From contig CAMNSZ010000004.1 in the NCBI GenBank assembly GCA_946557105.1, positions 62,001-126,000 on the forward strand: a DNA stretch of 64,000 nt, read 5' to 3'. Below the pieces are notes generated by a model, which was not told the DNA's origin, made no database searches, and saw only the letters and a program-made list of their open reading frames with translations. Position numbers and translations under genes: made by a program. Each line of letters begins with the position of its first letter. The stretch's first letter is position 1. The stretch is from an uncultured Lachnospiraceae bacterium (GTDB lineage: Bacteria; Bacillota; Clostridia; Lachnospirales; Lachnospiraceae). Below are positions 1 to 8,360 of this stretch, piece after piece.

Positions 1-267
1 CTGATTATTTTAGACGAGCCGTCAAGTGCATTGGATCCTATTTCAGAATATAATTTAAATGAATTTATTTTTAAAACAGCAAGTGATAAAACGGTTATAT
101 TTATATCACACCGTTTGTCGACTACAAGGAAGGCAGATAAAATATATGTTATTGATGAAGGTAAAGTAGTTGAGGAAGGAACACATGAGGAACTATTAAA
201 AAAAGGAGAAAAGTATGCCGAAATGTGGTTTGCTCAAGCAGCAAAATATAGCAGTATTGTAAATTGA
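1..267 (+). CDS. ABC transporter ATP-binding protein, C-terminal end (partial)
   Basis: This is the last 88 codons of an ABC ATPase whose start lies before the window. Visible are the Walker B and D-loop (LIILDEPSSALDP at the first residues) and the H-loop (VIFISHRLSTTRKAD). The closing part, HEELLKKGEKYAEMWFAQA, is typical of peptide or lipid exporters whose ATPase is fused to a membrane domain. The membrane part is not visible, so substrate and architecture are unknown. Base composition is AT-rich like the next genes, and a 158-base gap separates it from the glycosyltransferase. I infer it exports the product of the adjacent cluster. ATPase assignment is certain; export direction is an inference from the C-terminal sequence style. 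Confidence 0.9.
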   Translation: MIILDEPSSALDPISEYNLNEFIFKTASDKTVIFISHRLSTTRKADKIYVIDEGKVVEEGTHEELLKKGEKYAEMWFAQAAKYSSIVN

Positions 268-425
268 CTAATAAATTGCATAGCAATTTGTGTAAGAAAC
301 ATCCCTTTTTATTTTAAAGTAATAATGTGATTTTGACATAAAGGTCAAAGAATTTAGAACTGACATATAGAGTGAATGGCAAAGTATGGTAGGAATGATT
401 AGAGATATTGAGGTGAAACATAGAA

Positions 426-1640
426 ATGAATAGTGAAAACAAGGAAAGCGTAGTGCTTTTTACATATCCGATTATTAGTCATATTAATCCTTTATTATCA
501 ATTATTGATGAGTTGGTAGCAAGAAAATTTAATGTGGTAGTTTTTTCTATTAGTAAGTTTCAAAGTCTTTTGGAATTACATAATGTTGTATATATTGGCT
601 ATGGGGCTGAAGCAGAAAACGCTATTGAAGGATTTGAACAGGAAAGCGGGGACATACGATATATGTTTAAGTATGCAACAGCTTGCGCTGAGGAAACAGA
701 CAAGTATCTGAAATATATGAGTAATTATTGTCCTCAAATTATAATACATGATACGATGAGCCTGATAGGGAAACAGATAAGTGATATTACAAAAATTCCA
801 TCTGTAAGCATCTGCACATCTTTTGCTGTAAAGAAAGCTGTCGGTGGAATTCCTTATGTAAGCAGGAGAAAAGCTGTTTATATATATGCTACTAGATTTG
901 TTGATTACTTGTATTTTAAAATAAAAAATTATTTGTTCAGTAAAAAATATAAAATTATAAATGCTAAAACTATAAATCTTTATTTTAATTATGAAAAGTT
1001 AAATATTGTTTGTGCCCTAAAATGGATGCAGCCGCATAATGATATGTATGGAGATGAGTTTAAATTTGTCGGAGAACTGGTATGTGAAGAGAGAGGGATG
1101 AAATGTAATATAGATTTACTGAAGTCAGATAAAAAGTTATTGTATATTTCTTTTGGAACGATTCTTGCAGCGGATATAGATTTTTATAAAATATGTATTG
1201 AGGTATTTAAGCACTCTAAATATAATGTCATAATGAATATAGGGAAATACAACAATCCGAGTTTATTTGGCAAGCTTCCAAGTAATTTTTATATAGCTAA
1301 TTATTTGCCGCAGGTAGAAATATTAAAAAAGGCAGCTCTGTTTATTACGCATGGGGGGATGAATAGTGTAACAGAAGCTATCAAGTATGGAGTTCCCATG
1401 ATATTAATTCCCATGTCCGGAGATGAGCCGTCAGTTGCCAAAGCATTGGTTGAAATGGGTGCTGGGATATTGTTGGATAGAAGTAATATAAATGACATAG
1501 TATTGAAAAGTACGGTTGAGCACATGATGGAGGATGATTCTTATCAGCGTCAATGCAGTATATTTCGTGATAAATATATTGAAGCGGGGGGCGGTAAGGC
1601 TGCGGTATCCGCAATTTGTGAATATTATAGGGATAATTAA
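426..1640 (+). CDS. Family 1 (MGT/UGT-type) glycosyltransferase
   Basis: The 404-residue protein has the GT-B arrangement of macrolide and UDP-sugar glycosyltransferases. The N-terminal acceptor domain opens with LFTYPIISHINPLL, where the His is the usual catalytic base. The C-terminal donor domain carries FITHGGMNSVTEAIKYGVPM at about residue 305. The nucleotide-sugar end of that motif reads SGDEPS, with Glu where most members have Gln (GDQP), which could alter donor choice. Length fits the family. There is no signal peptide or membrane segment, so it should be cytoplasmic. It lies between an ABC exporter and a sugar-type aminotransferase, which fits glycosylation of a small molecule, lipid or peptide. 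The acceptor cannot be told from sequence. No strong ribosome binding site is visible before the ATG. Confidence 0.88.
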   Translation: MNSENKESVVLFTYPIISHINPLLSIIDELVARKFNVVVFSISKFQSLLELHNVVYIGYGAEAENAIEGFEQESGDIRYMFKYATACAEETDKYLKYMSNYCPQIIIHDTMSLIGKQISDITKIPSVSICTSFAVKKAVGGIPYVSRRKAVYIYATRFVDYLYFKIKNYLFSKKYKIINAKTINLYFNYEKLNIVCALKWMQPHNDMYGDEFKFVGELVCEERGMKCNIDLLKSDKKLLYISFGTILAADIDFYKICIEVFKHSKYNVIMNIGKYNNPSLFGKLPSNFYIANYLPQVEILKKAALFITHGGMNSVTEAIKYGVPMILIPMSGDEPSVAKALVEMGAGILLDRSNINDIVLKSTVEHMMEDDSYQRQCSIFRDKYIEAGGGKAAVSAICEYYRDN

Positions 1641-1720
1641 TGCGCAATAATGTTACCGTTTTTGCCGGATAAGAAAATCAGCATATTTATATTTTATGCA
1701 ATAAAATAGTAAAAGTATCT

Positions 1721-3016
1721 ATGGATGAAAAGTATAATAGGAGAGGGAAAGTACATTTTGTTTGTACATTAAAGGTGATGGATTTGGAATATATAGTACC
1801 TTATATAGGAAAGGGTAGTACATTTGATGAAAAAGAAATGGAGGTGATAAGGGAAATATTGATGAGTGATAAGACAATGTCATGCGCGGAATATAGAAGG
1901 ATTTTTGAAGAGGCTTTTGCAAAATTTGTAGGGGTTGAATATGCTTTCGCATTAACAAACTGTACGGTTGCATTAGAATTTGCTTCATATTTAGCAGGTA
2001 TTCAAACAGGCGATGAAGTAATTAGTACATGTTTTTCTTATCAGGCAACAATTTTGCCGCTTTTACAAAGAGGGGTTAAAATAAAATTTTGCGACATAGA
2101 ACCTAATGGTTTGGGGGTAGATTTAAATGAATTTAGGAAATTAATCAGCCCAAAGACTAAGGCAGTGTTTATTACTCATTATGGGGGAATGATAGTTAAG
2201 GATATAGAAGAAATTGTACGAATTTCACATGATAATAATGCAATTGTGATAGAAGATTGTGCACACGCAATAGGAAGCTCATATGCAGGAAAAAAGGCAG
2301 GCAGCTTTGGAGATTTCGGCTGTTTTAGCTTCCATTCATTAAAAAATATATCAACTCTTGGACAAGGAGGTATGATTACGCTACATAATAAAAAGTGGGC
2401 AGATGTTATTAGAAAAATTCGTGGAACAGAACCGGATGCCGTATTTTATGATGCGAATGTAAAATTTGGGATGAATAAGGCGCCATATGATGATATTGAG
2501 AGGCACGCAAAAAATGCATACATACAAAATTGCAGTTTAATTAAGTATTCAGGAACTAATGCAACATTGAGTGAACCTTCATGCGCTGTGGGCAGCATAC
2601 AATTAGAAAAGATAGACAGTTTTAATAGCAGGAGAAGAGAAATTGCCATAAGGTTAACAAATGGATTGTCGAAAATACCGGAAATAAGGATTCAACAAAC
2701 AACAGACCAAGATTATCATATTTATCATTTATACACATTTTTTTTACGTGATGAAGCACAGATTGATCGTGACGAATTTGTAAGAAGACTAAAAATGAAA
2801 GGTATAGAAATCATTTTAAGATATTTTCCTTTACATTTGTTGCCTGAATGGCGATTCCAAGGTGGTGAATTTGGCCTTTGTCCAGTCGCAGAACGGGTAT
2901 GGTTTAAAGAGATTGTTAATTTGCCAATTTACCCCAAACTTACAAATAATCAAGTTGATTATATGATTGAAACTATAAAGGATGTAATTTATGAAATGGT
3001 TCTTGAAGTGAAATAA
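1721..3016 (+). CDS. DegT/DnrJ/EryC1/StrS family PLP aminotransferase
   Basis: This fold-type I PLP enzyme belongs to the sugar aminotransferase family, which makes amino sugars from keto-sugar nucleotides or aminates cyclitols. Seen are the cofactor-binding loop VIEDCAHAIGSSYAG near residue 177, the following GSFGDFGCFSFHSLKN with the Schiff-base Lys near residue 208, and the LGQGGM segment. The first 19 residues of the longest frame are not family-like. An internal ATG at 1778 (MDLEYIVPYIGKG) matches the usual N-terminus better but has AAAGG only two bases ahead, so the start is unresolved. The neighbours (GT1 transferase, PIG-L deacetylase) fit an amino-sugar or aminocyclitol product. The natural substrate is not inferable. 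Confidence 0.9.
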   Translation: MDEKYNRRGKVHFVCTLKVMDLEYIVPYIGKGSTFDEKEMEVIREILMSDKTMSCAEYRRIFEEAFAKFVGVEYAFALTNCTVALEFASYLAGIQTGDEVISTCFSYQATILPLLQRGVKIKFCDIEPNGLGVDLNEFRKLISPKTKAVFITHYGGMIVKDIEEIVRISHDNNAIVIEDCAHAIGSSYAGKKAGSFGDFGCFSFHSLKNISTLGQGGMITLHNKKWADVIRKIRGTEPDAVFYDANVKFGMNKAPYDDIERHAKNAYIQNCSLIKYSGTNATLSEPSCAVGSIQLEKIDSFNSRRREIAIRLTNGLSKIPEIRIQQTTDQDYHIYHLYTFFLRDEAQIDRDEFVRRLKMKGIEIILRYFPLHLLPEWRFQGGEFGLCPVAERVWFKEIVNLPIYPKLTNNQVDYMIETIKDVIYEMVLEVK

Positions 3017-3189
3017 AATACTTTATTTGGATGATGACAATATGATATTTTTGGTTGAAACAATATTGTAGGTTACATATGATGCAGTAAAAATATTAGT
3101 GGTAGGGCCTTAATGTTGCTTTTGGTAGAGTAGTCATCTAAGTTAATTAAGTAAATATATCAGATAAGGGTTGAATAACCCATAAAAGA

Positions 3190-4002
3190 TTGAAAAAGGA
3201 GAGCAAGGTCATTTTACAGTATGATTATATTGCACACAAGCTTATGAGTTCACATATTTTTATCTCTCCACATTTGGATGATGCGGTTTTATCATGTGGC
3301 GATTATATAAAACATTTGGTTAATAAAAAAGAAGCAGTAAAAGTGCTAACTGTATTTACTGGTTATCCCAATGCTGAAATTATGACTGAAGCAGCAAAAA
3401 AATTTCATAAGTTATGTGGTTTGGCTGAGGATATGTATAAATATAGGTGTGAGGAAGATTGCGCTGCGATGAAATATATAGGATGTGAATATAAACATTT
3501 AAATTTTTATGAATGCTTGTATAGAATAGATAAAGATGGAAGGAGTATTTATCCGGATTTTGATAATATATTTCATTTTGAATATGAATTAGAGCAGGAG
3601 AATAGTGCTGTTATTCAAGAGGGCATTATGCAAGAAATAATAAAGTTTGACAATGTTTATGTTCCGTCAGCGATAGGCAATCATGCAGATCATCTTTTGG
3701 TTAATCTGGCAGTTAACGTTATTATGCATAAGTTAAAGGGCAAATTATTTTATTATCTTGATTTCCCTTACTGTATGTTTGAAAGATGTATAGATCAGGT
3801 GAATGATTGTATAAACAAATATCAAAAGAGAATAATGAGTGTAACTGAGCAAGAGTTGGAGGAGAAAATTGAAGCTATAAAGAAATATGATTCTCAAATA
3901 AATATGTTATTTGAGAATCAACAGAGTATGATAGAAGTAGTAAAAAAGTATGCTTATAAGTTTCAATTACTGGAACCGGCAATCTGTCTGCTGGAGGTTT
4001 GA
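3190..4002 (+). CDS. PIG-L (LmbE-like) zinc-dependent N-deacetylase
   Basis: The family removes acetyl groups from N-acetylglucosaminyl compounds (PIG-L, MshB, BshB and aminoglycoside deacetylases). The metal-binding motif appears as SPHLDDAVLSCG near residue 26, in place of the usual AHPDD, and the distal histidines as GNHADH near residue 163. The protein has 270 residues and no signal peptide. The start is unusual. A strong AAAAAGGAGAG lies at 3193-3203, just inside the TTG at 3190, so it cannot serve that codon. In frame, an ATT at 3211 is perfectly spaced and the first ATG is at 3244. With the adjacent aminotransferase and GT1 transferase it suggests amino-sugar chemistry. Function of the family is known; the substrate is inference. 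Confidence 0.82.
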   Translation: MKKESKVILQYDYIAHKLMSSHIFISPHLDDAVLSCGDYIKHLVNKKEAVKVLTVFTGYPNAEIMTEAAKKFHKLCGLAEDMYKYRCEEDCAAMKYIGCEYKHLNFYECLYRIDKDGRSIYPDFDNIFHFEYELEQENSAVIQEGIMQEIIKFDNVYVPSAIGNHADHLLVNLAVNVIMHKLKGKLFYYLDFPYCMFERCIDQVNDCINKYQKRIMSVTEQELEEKIEAIKKYDSQINMLFENQQSMIEVVKKYAYKFQLLEPAICLLEV

Positions 4003-4140
4003 CTATCATTATGCACAGAATCTGTTGTGAAAATTCAGATGAAATTTTTGATAATTCAATTTGAAGTTTAGTTAAATCTAATTAAGGTTTAGAGTGTTCT
4101 ACATAAAATTTTTGTTATTATATGTTGATATCAGAATAGT

Positions 4141-4169
4141 TTGACAACAATATATACTGATGTTACAAT
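4141..4169 (+). promoter_or_regulatory. Near-consensus sigma-A promoter
   Basis: TTGACA at 4141-4146 and TACAAT at 4164-4169 are separated by exactly 17 bases. It is one of the best-looking promoters in the window and points at the small frame-disrupted gene at 4285. The AT-rich context raises the chance of accidental matches, but a perfect -35 with ideal spacing is hard to dismiss. Confidence 0.65.
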
Positions 4170-4284
4170 GTGAGTGAACACAGAGTGATAGAAAAATCTT
4201 ATTTTAATTATTGTTAGTGCGATTATTGGGAATCCTTAGGTTCTATAAGAAATGGAAAATATAGGAGGACAGATTAGAGTATAC

Positions 4285-4513
4285 ATGTCAAAGCGAGTAT
4301 TAAAACCATACAACTTCAATGATATTTTTTGGAGGATGCAAATCAACTGACGAAAAGATATATGCAGATGTGATTAAGCGTCTGGATTATGCTGAATTTA
4401 TTGTGCATGGCAAAAGTATCGTGAATGCAACATTAATTGTTGCACTAAAATTGATAAAGAACAAAATTGATATCACGGATGTTAAAGCATACCAGACGGT
4501 TCCCCAATCTTAA
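4285..4513 (+). pseudogene. Small gene with a frame break at a T-run; weak Alba-like pattern
   Basis: A frame from ATG 4285 (MSKRVLKPYNFND) ends at a stop after 22 codons. An overlapping frame from 4319 gives a plausible 64-residue protein ending VKAYQTVPQS. The two join if one T of the T6 run at 4325-4330 is skipped, giving about 75 residues. AGGAGG at 4263-4268 lies ahead but is distant from the ATG. The distal part contains IVHGKSIVNATLIVALKL, whose G-K-x-I-x-x-A spacing and position after a short strand recall Alba nucleic-acid-binding proteins. That resemblance is by eye only. It could be a sequencing error, a true pseudogene or programmed slippage. A strong promoter upstream argues that the region is transcribed. 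Confidence 0.4.
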
Positions 4514-4827
4514 GACAATAAGTTTAATGAAATAAGCTGAGAAAGAAAAATGAAGTATGAAAGATTCTTGGTTTCAAGTCAAGCTGCAAATCTGATTATG
4601 TGTAGTTGGGCGAGAAGGGCAAGATAATTTTTAGCGTGCATGGAGTGATGAATCCTATATGAGGAAGTTACTTTCAAATGTAGCAAGAATATCAAGAAAT
4701 ACAGCGTATTCAATAATTTGAATTATATTCTTTTGATATAAGTGGGAATGTTGAATAATAAATTTGAAGAATGTTTTCATAGAGAAAGGCAAGCGTGATA
4801 ATAAAAATTATCATAAATGGTTAAATT
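4514..4827. other. Non-coding AT-rich gap
   Basis: No reading frame of useful length or recognisable remnant was found in these 314 bases. A short inverted repeat, GATAAT-aaaa-ATTATC, lies near 4796-4811, just ahead of the methyltransferase gene. It could be the leader of that gene or decayed sequence belonging to the broken small gene upstream. Confidence 0.4.
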
Positions 4828-5859
4828 ATGAAACGGTTTATTTATTATGGTACTTGTAATGCAGGTACTCAGGAAATTGTAAAACGAATAATTAAGGGGA
4901 AGATTAAAGATGTAACTGATATTACTTTATATGAAGGTGCAATAACATTTTCTACTGCAAATCCTTACGACAAATTAGAGCTGCATTGTTTTAATAATCT
5001 TTTTTATGTTATAGATATATATAAAAGTAATAACCATGCTAATATCATTGAGCAACATGTCAAAAAAATAATAAAAAGTAAATTTAATAATCACATGACT
5101 TCTTCTAATAATAAAGCAGGATGTACATTTCGAGTTATGATATCGTGTGAAAACCAATTCATTTCTATGCAACCTAATACCAAAAGATTATTAGAAAATT
5201 ATATAGCCGGTTATACACGATTAAAAATAAATAGACAAGGGGCTGATAAGGAATTTTGGCTTTTAAGCCGACATGAGGGAGTGTGTTTCTTTTTATCGAG
5301 GTTAACAAAACATACTTCCTATGAAAAAGTATTAAGAAAAGGTGAATTGCATCCGGAAATCGCATATATTATGAGTTGGTTGGCTCATGTTAAAAAAAAT
5401 GACATTATAATGGATCCCTTTTGTGGATATGGAGCTATACCCTATCAACTATTGAAATATTTTCCGTCAAAATATGTATATGCATCCGATATTAGTAATG
5501 ATATGGTACAGATCACTAAAAGTAAACTTACTCAAAAAATGAAGGAAAGATGTAAAGTATTTTGTTGTGATATAAATTCTTTGGAAAATTCTTATAATAG
5601 CGAGAGCGTTGATGCTATAATAACAGATCCACCATGGGGGTTCTATGAAAAGATTGATAATATTGCACTGTTTTATTCTATGATGTTAAGTAAGTTTAAA
5701 TATGTATTGAAGAAAGAGGCGGTAGCTGTTATATTGACGGCAAAAAAAGAAGAGTTTGTAAATGTATTAGTTCAAAACAAAGGATTTAAATTGATGGAAC
5801 GTTATGACGTTTTGATATCTGGAAAAAAAGCTGCTATATTCAAGCTTGTAAAAATATAA
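4828..5859 (+). CDS. THUMP-domain class I methyltransferase (Trm11/RlmL-like)
   Basis: This 343-residue protein resembles the RNA guanine-N2 methyltransferases that join an N-terminal THUMP RNA-binding region to an SAM-dependent Rossmann domain (the UPF0020 family). The SAM-binding motif is IIMDPFCGYGAIPYQLL at about residue 192. The catalytic motif is IITDPPWGFYE near residue 264, the N/DPPY/W type used for exocyclic amino groups. The first 170 residues are divergent but have the strand-rich, Lys-rich style of THUMP. It is the last AT-rich gene before composition shifts. It could be an RNA-modifying self-protection enzyme for the upstream cluster or an unrelated passenger. Methyltransferase class is firm; RNA as substrate is inferred from family. 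Confidence 0.82.
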   Translation: MKRFIYYGTCNAGTQEIVKRIIKGKIKDVTDITLYEGAITFSTANPYDKLELHCFNNLFYVIDIYKSNNHANIIEQHVKKIIKSKFNNHMTSSNNKAGCTFRVMISCENQFISMQPNTKRLLENYIAGYTRLKINRQGADKEFWLLSRHEGVCFFLSRLTKHTSYEKVLRKGELHPEIAYIMSWLAHVKKNDIIMDPFCGYGAIPYQLLKYFPSKYVYASDISNDMVQITKSKLTQKMKERCKVFCCDINSLENSYNSESVDAIITDPPWGFYEKIDNIALFYSMMLSKFKYVLKKEAVAVILTAKKEEFVNVLVQNKGFKLMERYDVLISGKKAAIFKLVKI

Positions 5860-6227
5860 AGGTTAGAGGTGGACAAAAACTGACTTTTTCGAGGGAGCCA
5901 AAAAGGTTATATCGGTATATAGGTAGGACAAAATGAACATTGCGCGGCAAGTTTCCTATCAGTGTGAGTCAGTGGCAGAAATAATCCGTGCTTAATTCTA
6001 TCCTACTAAAATAGCCGAGTGTATGTTATTGAAATAATAAGTCTTCTATGATGAAGTCCAGATCATAGGAGACTTATTATTATAGTGTTCAGAAAGAAGG
6101 AAGTTTATGGGGATATGAGGCCGCATAAATAGCAGATCAGACACAACCGAGCACAAAATGACAGGAATTTTGAGGAAACTGATGATACAATATTTATTGT
6201 TGACAATATATTTGAGGTGGCAGGCGT
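5860..6227. other. Intergenic region holding a long stem-loop
   Basis: No gene is visible here. The stretch marks the shift from AT-rich island to ordinary base composition and contains the 20-bp hairpin at 6033-6081 listed separately. A TTGACA at 6200 lies close to the next gene but has no convincing -10 at normal spacing. Confidence 0.5.
6033..6081. terminator. 20-bp inverted repeat, possible bidirectional terminator
   Basis: The left arm 6033-6052 and right arm 6062-6081 pair over 20 bp with a single G-T wobble around a nine-base loop. The outer ends are A/T-rich on both strands, so either strand could terminate here, but no clean U-run follows. The position at the end of the AT-rich island is notable. 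Confidence 0.5.
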
Positions 6228-7082
6228 ATGGAGTGGATTCAGTCGATAAATAATGCAATTGAGTATATGGAAGCTCATTTATTGGAGGATATTCATGCTG
6301 AGGATGTTGCAGGGCATGTTCATATCTCATCTTTTCATTTTCAAAGAGCCTTTAATCTTTTGACCGGAATGACTATAGGAGAATATATGCGCAAGAGGAA
6401 GCTGTCTTTAGCGGGTGAGGAATTGACGAAAGAGGGCGCGAAGGTAATAGATGTGGCGATTAAGTATGGGTATGAGTCTCCGGAAAGTTTTTCAAAGGCA
6501 TTTTTTCGATTTCATAAAATTACACCCAATCAGATCAAAAAAGGGAAGGAATTAAAGTCCTTTAATAAGCTTGTCGTAAGGATTGTTATGGAAGGAGGCA
6601 GCGTTATGGATTATCGTATTGAGAAAATGGAGGGCTTTCAGCTGTTGGTGTATTCCAGAATGTTTACGGAAGAAAGCCGTCGGGAGGGGATTCCGGCATT
6701 TTGGGAAGAATATTATCGACAGGAGATTTACAAGAAGGCGCCCGGGTATCTTGGAGTATGCGCACAGGAGGAGATGGGGGCGAAGGAATTTCTGTACGGA
6801 ATCGGATGTGATGCGGAGGATGTGAACGAGGTGCCGGAAGGGTTTGAGGTATTAAGCATTCCGGCATATACATGGGCGATTTTTAAGTGTGTGGGCGCTA
6901 TGCCGGACGCGATACAAAATATGTGGGATCGCATTTATCGGGAATGGCTGCCCGGCGCGAATTATGAACTGATTTCGGATTATGATATCGAGAATTATTT
7001 GCCGGGAGATAATACCGCAGCCGATTATGTCAGTGAAATCTGGATACCCGTTAAGGAAAGAACAAATGTACAGGCGCATTAA
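6228..7082 (+). CDS. AraC-family regulator with GyrI-like effector domain
   Basis: The 284-residue protein starts with two AraC-type helix-turn-helix motifs in residues 1-105. Visible are IHAEDVAGHVHISSFHFQRA and, for the second, VIDVAIKYGYESPESFSKAF. After about residue 125 a GyrI-like ligand-binding domain follows (MEGFQLLVYSRMF, then the late segment YTWAIFKCVGAMPDA), ending with IWIPVK, which is characteristic. This architecture is shared with Rob and related drug-sensing regulators: HTH first, effector domain last. GAGGTGG precedes the ATG at a workable distance. It stands alone facing a convergent minus-strand pair, so its targets are not evident. The family call is strong; drug sensing is an inference. 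Confidence 0.93.
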   Translation: MEWIQSINNAIEYMEAHLLEDIHAEDVAGHVHISSFHFQRAFNLLTGMTIGEYMRKRKLSLAGEELTKEGAKVIDVAIKYGYESPESFSKAFFRFHKITPNQIKKGKELKSFNKLVVRIVMEGGSVMDYRIEKMEGFQLLVYSRMFTEESRREGIPAFWEEYYRQEIYKKAPGYLGVCAQEEMGAKEFLYGIGCDAEDVNEVPEGFEVLSIPAYTWAIFKCVGAMPDAIQNMWDRIYREWLPGANYELISDYDIENYLPGDNTAADYVSEIWIPVKERTNVQAH

Positions 7083-7260
7083 TATATTGCCTAACTGATA
7101 TTCGGATATCCCCATTGCACTTATTTTTCCTTTAAAATGCGTTATCGGCCCCTGATACGTCTTTTCCCTTTGCATTGCCCAAAATACCCTGAAAATTGTA
7201 CAGGAAAACAATGGGGCGGCACATTCATTTAAAGAACCTGTGCGAAGCGGCACAGAGGCT

Positions 7261-7746
7261 TTAAAGAAAATACAGCTTTTTATATAGGGCTGAAAATTCT
7301 TCTTCGCCAAGAACAAGCGTTTCTTCATTATAGTAGGGAATTCCGTTTTTTATTCCCTGCTGTATTTTGGAGGGACCGTCCATGTAATATCCGGTATAAT
7401 CATAATCAACTGTTTTGGCGTTGCATATATATTCTGCAAGCATATCGGCGGCATTTCTGGATAATTCATCTGTTCTGCCGCCAATGGCAAGTCCGCTGGA
7501 ACCGCTATAGACCTCGAAATATAGCTTGATGTTATCTTTCGAGACGGCGGAAATACAATAAGAAAATTGGTCTTCGTAATTTTCACTTATGTAGAGTGGC
7601 GCTCCGAACAAAGCCATTAGCTGGCCTAATCCGATTGCTTGCTTTTGGTCATATGCGGGGTCGGAAAAATCATCATATATTCCCCGGATTTTAGAACGGT
7701 CTGCCTGTAATTTGTCTGCTGATTCTGCTGTAAAAATATATTCCAT
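7261..7746 (-). CDS. Hypothetical protein, unrecognised family
   Basis: No known domain is recognised. The 161-residue product begins MEYIFTAESADKLQADR if the ATG at 7746 is used. That start has GAGAGGA ten bases ahead on the minus strand, whereas the longer frame from 7794 lacks a ribosome binding site. The sequence is acidic, soluble, and rich in Tyr and Gly (FEVYSGSSGLAIGG), with no signal peptide or membrane helix. It follows another unknown minus-strand gene by 71 bases, so the two are probably co-transcribed. The pair could be a small accessory or conflict module, but nothing in the sequence proves it. Confidence 0.7.
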   Translation of the reverse strand: MEYIFTAESADKLQADRSKIRGIYDDFSDPAYDQKQAIGLGQLMALFGAPLYISENYEDQFSYCISAVSKDNIKLYFEVYSGSSGLAIGGRTDELSRNAADMLAEYICNAKTVDYDYTGYYMDGPSKIQQGIKNGIPYYNEETLVLGEEEFSALYKKLYFL

Positions 7747-7817
7747 CTTTATGAAATCCTCTCCGGTAGCATGATACCATGAACTTATTTTCATAAACGC
7801 TTATACATAAATTATAA

Positions 7818-8336
7818 TCAATAAAAAATTCCCAGATGCCTGAGCACATTCATAAGTGCGATAAAAAGCATTATGAATCCCACGACGCCTAAAATTTGTT
7901 TCCCTGTGTTCATCTTGTCGCCGCTTTTTTGAAGAAGTTCGTTTTGTGCTTCGGCTTTGAGGCGCAGTTCGCTGCCGGAGGGCAGTCTTTCGGTTAAATT
8001 TTTCTGAAGCCTTGATACAAGAGCGGTGTAGGGCTGCTTCATAGCAAAATTGTACGCTCCGGTCAAGCCGTTCTCGTTTTTTTTGCCGTCTCTGACCCAT
8101 GCCTCAAAATGCAGCCTGCCCTCCAGATAAGTATAATCAAAAAAGTATATCTGTTCTAGGTTTTTGTTTATGGAGCCGGAATAACCGGGGCCGTTTAAAC
8201 CGTAATCGCTTACATAGCAGGGTTTTCCCTGCCACTGACCCGGATAAAATCCGCCGGACTCCAAAAAGCTATGAATTATCTCCTGTACCTCATCTTCGGG
8301 GAGCCGCAGCTCCATATCCATCATGTACCTGCTCAT
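7818..8336 (-). CDS. Hypothetical C-terminally membrane-anchored protein
   Basis: The product has 172 residues, starting MSRYMMDMELRLPEDEV at 8336. GGAGG at 8341-8347 on the minus strand is well placed for this ATG rather than the one eight codons earlier. Most of the chain is soluble, with aromatic-rich stretches such as EQIYFFDYTYLEG, and it ends in one hydrophobic helix (ILGVVGFIMLFIALMNVL) within the last 30 residues. That topology suggests a tail-anchored protein with its bulk in the cytoplasm. I do not recognise the family. It is the promoter-proximal gene of a two-gene minus-strand unit with the hypothetical gene at 7261-7746. Confidence 0.72.
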   Translation of the reverse strand: MSRYMMDMELRLPEDEVQEIIHSFLESGGFYPGQWQGKPCYVSDYGLNGPGYSGSINKNLEQIYFFDYTYLEGRLHFEAWVRDGKKNENGLTGAYNFAMKQPYTALVSRLQKNLTERLPSGSELRLKAEAQNELLQKSGDKMNTGKQILGVVGFIMLFIALMNVLRHLGIFY

Positions 8337-8360
8337 AATAATCCTCCACTCTGCCGGCAA

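Noticed and set aside
333..372. TTGACA ahead of the GT1 gene as a promoter
   Set aside because: No acceptable -10 at 16-18 bases; the TTGAC...GTCAA arrangement looks like a small chance palindrome in AT-rich DNA.
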